DNA of 64,000 nt from Variovorax sp. PAMC26660 (GTDB taxonomy: Bacteria > Pseudomonadota > Gammaproteobacteria > Burkholderiales > Burkholderiaceae_C), in contig NZ_CP060295.1 of assembly GCF_014302995.1 (NCBI RefSeq), positions 7,183,501-7,247,500 of the forward strand. Direction: 5' to 3'. The position numbers and the translations under genes are program-made. The notes under the pieces were generated by a model. The model had not been told where the DNA came from, searched no databases, and saw only the letters and a list, made by a program, of their open reading frames with translations. Shown piece after piece: positions 59,980 through 64,000 of the stretch. Every line of letters begins with the position of its first letter. Within the stretch, counting starts at the first letter, position 1.

Positions 59980-60814
59980 GGCGTGACAGGCCTCCGGAGA
60001 TATCGATGTGACTGCCCGTCGTGTAGGACGCGAGGGGCGAAGCGAGGAAAAGAATCGCGCGTGCGGCTTCGATCGGAAGCCCCAGGCGACCCAGCGGGAT
60101 GTGTTTGTTCTGCGCGAGCTGGCCGCTCCAGGCGGACCAATCCTGCGACTTGTCTTCACGCGTTTCGAAGCGGCGGCGCCACTGGCCCGACTCGACCAGC
60201 CCGATCAGGATGCCGTTGACGCGCACGCCTTGCGGCGCGAACTCGGTGGCCATCGAACGCACGAGGTTCAAAAGGCCTGCGCGCGCGGCCGAGGTGGCGA
60301 CCATGTGTGGTTCGGGCTGGCGCGCCAGCAGCGAGTTGGCGCAGACGATGGACGCATCGCCCAGCACCGCATGCTGCGCCGCAAGCTGGGGCAAGAAGGC
60401 GCGCGTGGGGTGGATGACGGAGAAGAACTTCAGGTTCAGTTCTTCGGTCCAGGCTGCGTCATCGGTCGTGGCGAAGGTGGAGACACGGCCCTGCCCTGCG
60501 TTGTTGACGAGCATCGAGGCCGGGCCGAGCGCGGCTTCGCTGGCTGCGGCGAAGGCCTTGACCGAAGCGCCGTCGAGCACGTCGCAGGCTTGGGCGAAAA
60601 GCTTCGCGCCGGGGAACTGCTCACGCAGACCGGCCACCGCGCGGTCGAGCCGTTCGGCATTGCGTCCGCACAGCGCGACGGCAGCGCCACAGCCGAGCAG
60701 CAGCTCGACGGTCGCCAGGCCGATGCCCGACGAACCGCCCGTGACCACGGCCACGCGGCCCGCGAGCGCATCGGTGGCAAAGAAGGAAGAAGGTGCCTGC
60801 ATCGTCATGACCAT
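59972..60814 (-). CDS. Short-chain dehydrogenase/reductase
   Basis: A 280-residue SDR: cofactor loop VTGGSSGIGLA, then NNAGQG and the Ser in CANSLLA. The Tyr-x3-Lys position is unusual: the expected YxxxK is read as HMVATSAARAG, so the classical catalytic Tyr/Lys are not visible there. The C-terminus GSHIDISGGLSRHA is typical. Start ATG 60814 overlaps the IclR stop (TGATG); 60808 and 60802 are alternatives. Coupled to the ThDP-enzyme gene downstream. Confidence 0.83.
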   Translation of the reverse strand: MVMTMQAPSSFFATDALAGRVAVVTGGSSGIGLATVELLLGCGAAVALCGRNAERLDRAVAGLREQFPGAKLFAQACDVLDGASVKAFAAASEAALGPASMLVNNAGQGRVSTFATTDDAAWTEELNLKFFSVIHPTRAFLPQLAAQHAVLGDASIVCANSLLARQPEPHMVATSAARAGLLNLVRSMATEFAPQGVRVNGILIGLVESGQWRRRFETREDKSQDWSAWSGQLAQNKHIPLGRLGLPIEAARAILFLASPLASYTTGSHIDISGGLSRHA

Positions 60815-61647
60815 CAGGCGCTGCGAAGCGGCACCACTTTGTTGGCACGTGCAGGCGAGTAGTTCAGCAGGCCCGAGATTTCCTCGGCTGTGCTGCGCAC
60901 GCGCAGCACCATCTCGTCCATGCGGTTCTCTTCGATCTGGCCCGAAGTGATGGTCGCGCCCAGCGCCGCCACGATGTGACCGCTGTGGTCGCGCACCGGC
61001 GCGGCAATGCTGGAGATGTTCGACTCGAAGAAGCCTTCGCCCAGCACATAGCCACGCGAGCGGTCGGCCTGCACCATGTCGAAGAGTTCGTTCACGGTCT
61101 TGGGCGTGCTCGGTGAGAAGGTCTCGAGCTTGTCTTCGGGGTAGAGCGCGCGCAGTTGCGGCAGCGTGAGGTCTTCGAGCAGCACGCGGCCGAGCACCGT
61201 GGCATGGGCCGGCAGGCGCGTGCCCACGGTGACCGAGCTGGCGAATGGCGTGGGCGGCGCGACCTTGGCGACGTAGACGATCGATCGGCCGTCGCGCACC
61301 ACGAGGTTGCAGGGCGTGCGCAGTTCGTCGCACAGGCGGTTGAGCAGCGGCGTGCCGAGTTGCGTCAGCTCCAGCGACGCGAGGTACTCGAAGCCCAGGC
61401 GCAGCACCGCAAGGCCCAGGCGGTAGTCGCGGCCGCCTTCGGCGCGCTCCAGAAAGCCCATGTTCTCCAGCGTGGTGAGCAGGCGGAACACGGTCGAGCG
61501 CGGCAGGTCGAAGCGGCGCGCCAGTTCGGGCGCGGAGAGCGTGCGGCTTTCGCGGCTGAACTCGCACAGCACGCGCAGGCCGCGTTCGAGCGCGGGCACG
61601 TTGTAGCGGTCGGCGCCCTCTTCCATCACTTCGTTGTCGTTGGCCAT
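60814..61647 (-). CDS. IclR family transcriptional regulator
   Basis: A 277-residue regulator: winged helix (VPALERGLRVLCEFSRE … LARRFDLPRSTVFRLLTTLENMGF) and IclR effector domain (GTRLPAHATVLGRVLLEDL, SSIAAPVRDHSGHIVAALG). It is embedded inside the catabolic string, 39 bases after the alpha/beta hydrolase and overlapping the SDR start, so it is probably co-transcribed with and controls the cluster. IclR proteins commonly govern aromatic-acid catabolism. A binding site could not be picked out in the window. Confidence 0.93.
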   Translation of the reverse strand: MANDNEVMEEGADRYNVPALERGLRVLCEFSRESRTLSAPELARRFDLPRSTVFRLLTTLENMGFLERAEGGRDYRLGLAVLRLGFEYLASLELTQLGTPLLNRLCDELRTPCNLVVRDGRSIVYVAKVAPPTPFASSVTVGTRLPAHATVLGRVLLEDLTLPQLRALYPEDKLETFSPSTPKTVNELFDMVQADRSRGYVLGEGFFESNISSIAAPVRDHSGHIVAALGATITSGQIEENRMDEMVLRVRSTAEEISGLLNYSPARANKVVPLRSA

Positions 61648-61686
61648 GGTCGTTGGTTGTTTGGGTTGGTTGTTCCGGGTGCCCTG

Positions 61687-62559
61687 TCAGGCGGCGAGCG
61701 CTTCGCGCAGCAGCGCGGCAACGGCCTGCGGCTGCTCCACGTAGCTGGCGTGGCCCGCACCCTCGATGGGTTCGAGCGTCACCCCGCACTGGCGCGCGAC
61801 TTCGGCGCAGGCGTCGGGCGTGGTGACGACATCGAGCGTGCCACAGGCCACGCGCACCGGCATGGCGGGCGGCAGGTCTGCCAGCAGATTGCCGTTGCAC
61901 AGCAGCTCGACGGCCTGGCGGTAGCCGCCGTCGTTCAGGCGCGCCATGTTCCAGCGCACCCATTGGCGCGCGAGTTCGCTGGCACCTTCGGACACGAGGC
62001 GGCCCGAGCGCTTCGCGGCCATGCCGGCGATGCCCAGTTCGTCGAGCGAGGCCAGGCGCTCGGTGTGCACCTTGGCGCGGGCTTCGACGCGCGACGGTGC
62101 GCCGTAGCCCGCGGCCGGGCTGATCAGCACGAGGCGGCGAATGCGCGACGCCAGGGCCGAACCGTTGCGCGCGGCAGACGCGGCAGTGAGCGCGCCAAGC
62201 GAATGACCGACCAGCACGCAGGACTGCACGTCGAGCGCATCGAGCAAGGCATGCAGGCGCTCGGCGTAGTCAACGGCAGTTGGCGTGGCGGACGCGAGCG
62301 GCGTCGATGCACCGTAGCCCGGCGCATCCCACGCGATCACGCGGGCTTGCGGCGCGAGCAGCAACGCGACGTGGAGCCACGAGGCCGCACCGGAGCCGAT
62401 GCCGTGCAGACACACGAGGGCCGGCCCTGCACCGTGCTCGCGCACCGACACCGCCGTGCCGCCGCCGACCGGTACCGTGCGGGCGGGAAAGCGGGCGTCG
62501 AGCAGTGCCAGCTCGGAAGCGGGCAGCGTCTGTGCGTCGGTGGCCGTGGCGTCGCTCAT
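61687..62559 (-). CDS. Alpha/beta-fold hydrolase (catabolic cluster)
   Basis: A 290-residue hydrolase: oxyanion region PALVCLHGIGSGAASW, nucleophile elbow LVGHSLGALTAA, acidic residue region VACGTLDVVTTPD and catalytic His in IEGAGHASYVEQP. Fits meta-cleavage C-C hydrolases (MhpC/BphD-like) or enol-lactone hydrolases (PcaD-like). Next to an extradiol dioxygenase the former is a reasonable guess. 7 bases after the cupin gene. Confidence 0.87.
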   Translation of the reverse strand: MSDATATDAQTLPASELALLDARFPARTVPVGGGTAVSVREHGAGPALVCLHGIGSGAASWLHVALLLAPQARVIAWDAPGYGASTPLASATPTAVDYAERLHALLDALDVQSCVLVGHSLGALTAASAARNGSALASRIRRLVLISPAAGYGAPSRVEARAKVHTERLASLDELGIAGMAAKRSGRLVSEGASELARQWVRWNMARLNDGGYRQAVELLCNGNLLADLPPAMPVRVACGTLDVVTTPDACAEVARQCGVTLEPIEGAGHASYVEQPQAVAALLREALAA

Positions 62560-62566
62560 GTCTGGC

Positions 62567-63118
62567 TCAGCGCTTGATCTTGGCGAGCGGGTGATCGGCC
62601 GGATAGGTCGGCGTCGCCGGCTTCTTCGCGCCGAGCATCACGCACATCAGCGCGTCTTCGTCGCCGATGTTGATCTCCTCGCGGTACACGCCCGGCGGCA
62701 CCGAGATCAGGTCGCGGTCGGTCATGATGGTCTCGAAGCGCTCGCCGTCTTTCTCGATCACCACCTTGAGCTTGCCGCGGATCAGGAAGAACACTTCTTC
62801 CACATCGGTGTGCAGATGCGGCGGGCCTTCGTGGCCGGCCGGGATCACCATGGTCGAGAAGGTGAAGTGCTCGGCCGCCACGGTGTTGACGTCTTTCGCC
62901 ACGCCGGTGCCGCCGGTGCCCACGTAGCGCATCTGCGCGCGGCGGAACTTGGGGTCGAAGTCGGCCTGGAACTTCAGCGCGTCCCAGTCGTACTTGCGGG
63001 TTTCGTAGCGCGCGATGCGGCTGTTCATCCACTCGGCAAGGCTGCTGCCTTCGGGCTGCGCCAGCGTGGTGGTGGCGGCGGCATCGTTGATCTTCTGCTG
63101 TTCGGACAAATCGCTCAT
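62567..63118 (-). CDS. Cupin-domain protein
   Basis: A 183-residue single cupin. Motif 1 is intact (PPHLHTDVEEVFFLIRG: H-x-H-x3-E-x6-G). Motif 2 reads PPGVYREEIN, where the fourth metal ligand His is replaced by Arg. It may thus be a three-ligand metal enzyme or a non-catalytic binding protein. A ring-cleaving or isomerase role has been seen for small cupins in aromatic pathways, but not shown here. 45 bases after the SDR at 63164, no overlap. Confidence 0.83.
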   Translation of the reverse strand: MSDLSEQQKINDAAATTTLAQPEGSSLAEWMNSRIARYETRKYDWDALKFQADFDPKFRRAQMRYVGTGGTGVAKDVNTVAAEHFTFSTMVIPAGHEGPPHLHTDVEEVFFLIRGKLKVVIEKDGERFETIMTDRDLISVPPGVYREEINIGDEDALMCVMLGAKKPATPTYPADHPLAKIKR

Positions 63119-63163
63119 CGGGTCACTCCTTCGTCGGAAAAATTCGGTCGTTCACTCTTTGGG

Positions 63164-63979
63164 TCAGTGCATCGCAAAGCCGCCGTTGACGGCCAGCAAC
63201 TGGCCCGTCACGAAGCGTGCGAGGCCGGAAAGCAGGTACAGCGTGGCGCCGCACACATCGGCTGCCTGCTGCTCGCGCGGAATGGCGCGGCCTTCGAGGT
63301 ATTTCTGACGGCGCGCCATCGGCACGTATTCGGTGGCCTCGACCAGCGTGAGGCCCGGGGCCACGGCGTTGACGGTGATGTTGTCGCCACCCCATTCGCG
63401 CGCCAGCGAGCGTGTCACGGAGATGACGGCGCCCTTGCTCGATGCATAGGCCAGCAGGTTGGGCGCGCCCCACAGCGCGGTGTCGGAAGCGAGGTTGACG
63501 ACGGCGCCGCGGCCACTCGCCGCAAGCGCGGACCGGCAGGCGCGGCCCATGAGCCAGGTGCCGCGCACGTTGACGCTCATCACGCGGTCCCACATCTCGA
63601 TGTCGAGCTGGTGCGCATCGCGGCCGCCCGAATTGGTGATGGCGGCGTTGTTGACCAGCCCGTCGAGGCCGCCGAGCAGGCGGATCGCCTCGGCGGCGCA
63701 GGCGTCGATGGATGCGGGGTTCGACAAATCGACGGTCAGCGCATGCGCCTTGTGGCCGGCGTCGCGCAGCGCCTTCGCCTCAGTCTCGGCCAGCTCGCCG
63801 AGGATGTCGGCCAGCACCACGCTGGCGCCCGCAGCGGCGATGCACTGCGCGAACGCAAGGCCCAGGCCGCGCGCACCGCCGGTCACGAGGATGCGGCGGC
63901 CGGCCAGCAGGTTGGCGGGCAGTTCGGCCAGCAGCGCCTGCAGGCTCGACGGATCGGGAATGGCTTTGAGTTCGGACAT
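63164..63979 (-). CDS. Short-chain dehydrogenase/reductase (first cluster gene in the window)
   Basis: A 271-residue classical SDR with all signatures: VTGGARGLGLAFA, VNNAAITNSGG, Ser in NLASDTALWG and YASSKGAVIS (Y-x3-K), then PGLT and the C-terminal GQLLAVNGGFAMH. Likely oxidises or reduces an alcohol or dihydrodiol intermediate. The string of minus-strand genes probably continues upstream beyond 64000; the last 21 bases hold nothing that can be assigned. Confidence 0.92.
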   Translation of the reverse strand: MSELKAIPDPSSLQALLAELPANLLAGRRILVTGGARGLGLAFAQCIAAAGASVVLADILGELAETEAKALRDAGHKAHALTVDLSNPASIDACAAEAIRLLGGLDGLVNNAAITNSGGRDAHQLDIEMWDRVMSVNVRGTWLMGRACRSALAASGRGAVVNLASDTALWGAPNLLAYASSKGAVISVTRSLAREWGGDNITVNAVAPGLTLVEATEYVPMARRQKYLEGRAIPREQQAADVCGATLYLLSGLARFVTGQLLAVNGGFAMH

Positions 63980-64000
63980 GGGATGTTCAGTCGGCCTGGA

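Noticed and set aside
63980..64000. Possible last codons of a further upstream gene
   Set aside because: A stop codon can be read on the minus strand near 63987, but only three codons are available, too few to support a call.

Overview
The window is GC-rich DNA with strongly G/C-biased third codon positions and short intergenic gaps. The gene families point to a Comamonadaceae betaproteobacterium, most probably Variovorax or a close relative: Bug-type tripartite tricarboxylate receptors, DUF4148 secreted proteins, a urtABCDE-fmdAB amide/urea operon, a VanB-type reductase with a Rieske oxygenase, and NodT/HME-RND efflux. This assignment is an inference from gene content. No rRNA, tRNA, CRISPR array, prophage or recognisable IS was found.

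Layout. 1-3.7 kb: the 3' part of gluQ, trmB, a periplasmic binding protein and an alpha/beta hydrolase. 3.8-9.3 kb: a Crp/Fnr regulator divergent from an HD-domain protein, a class II aldolase and a BASS symporter, separated from the regulator by a perfect Crp-class palindrome; then a GH3 beta-glucosidase. 9.3-11.8 kb: two DUF4148 proteins around a methyltransferase, a GNAT protein and a small unknown. 12-20.2 kb: a heavy-metal-type RND tripartite pump divergent from its likely response regulator and sensor kinase. 20.2-22.6 kb: a large secreted ankyrin-like protein. 22.7-29.7 kb: urtABCDE plus formamidase fmdA and fmdB, all on the minus strand. 30-34.3 kb: divergent from urtA, a hybrid sensor whose N-terminus is an NCS1-type transporter, and a LuxR-type response regulator. 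34.3-40.6 kb: a Spy-like protein, a VOC protein with a GltI-like receptor and LysR regulator, an SPFH protein with a ribbon-helix-helix repressor, a ModA-like lipoprotein, an alpha/beta hydrolase and a small secreted protein. 40.8-44.6 kb: a second two-component pair, a stand-alone receiver, a binding protein without signal peptide and a lipoprotein. 44.7-46.9 kb: an M1 aminopeptidase lipoprotein. 47.6-64 kb: a long minus-strand catabolic cluster.

The catabolic cluster contains uptake genes (MFS, porin, Bug receptor), ring-attack enzymes (Rieske oxygenase with reductase, NicC-like flavin monooxygenase), a type I extradiol dioxygenase and a cupin, lower-pathway enzymes (ALDH, aspartate-dehydrogenase-like, ThDP enzyme, two SDRs, alpha/beta hydrolase) and an embedded IclR regulator. 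The substrate cannot be named from sequence; an N-heteroaromatic or aromatic acid fits best.

Two observations stand out. The NCS1-transporter/histidine-kinase/receiver fusion next to the amide/urea uptake operon looks like a transporter-type nitrogen sensor. A ~240-bp element built from nested inverted repeats occurs twice (25.1 and 55.7 kb), each time inside a minus-strand gene string and in the same orientation. It carries a near-consensus Shine-Dalgarno sequence on both strands, within 36-37-nt perfectly complementary arms.
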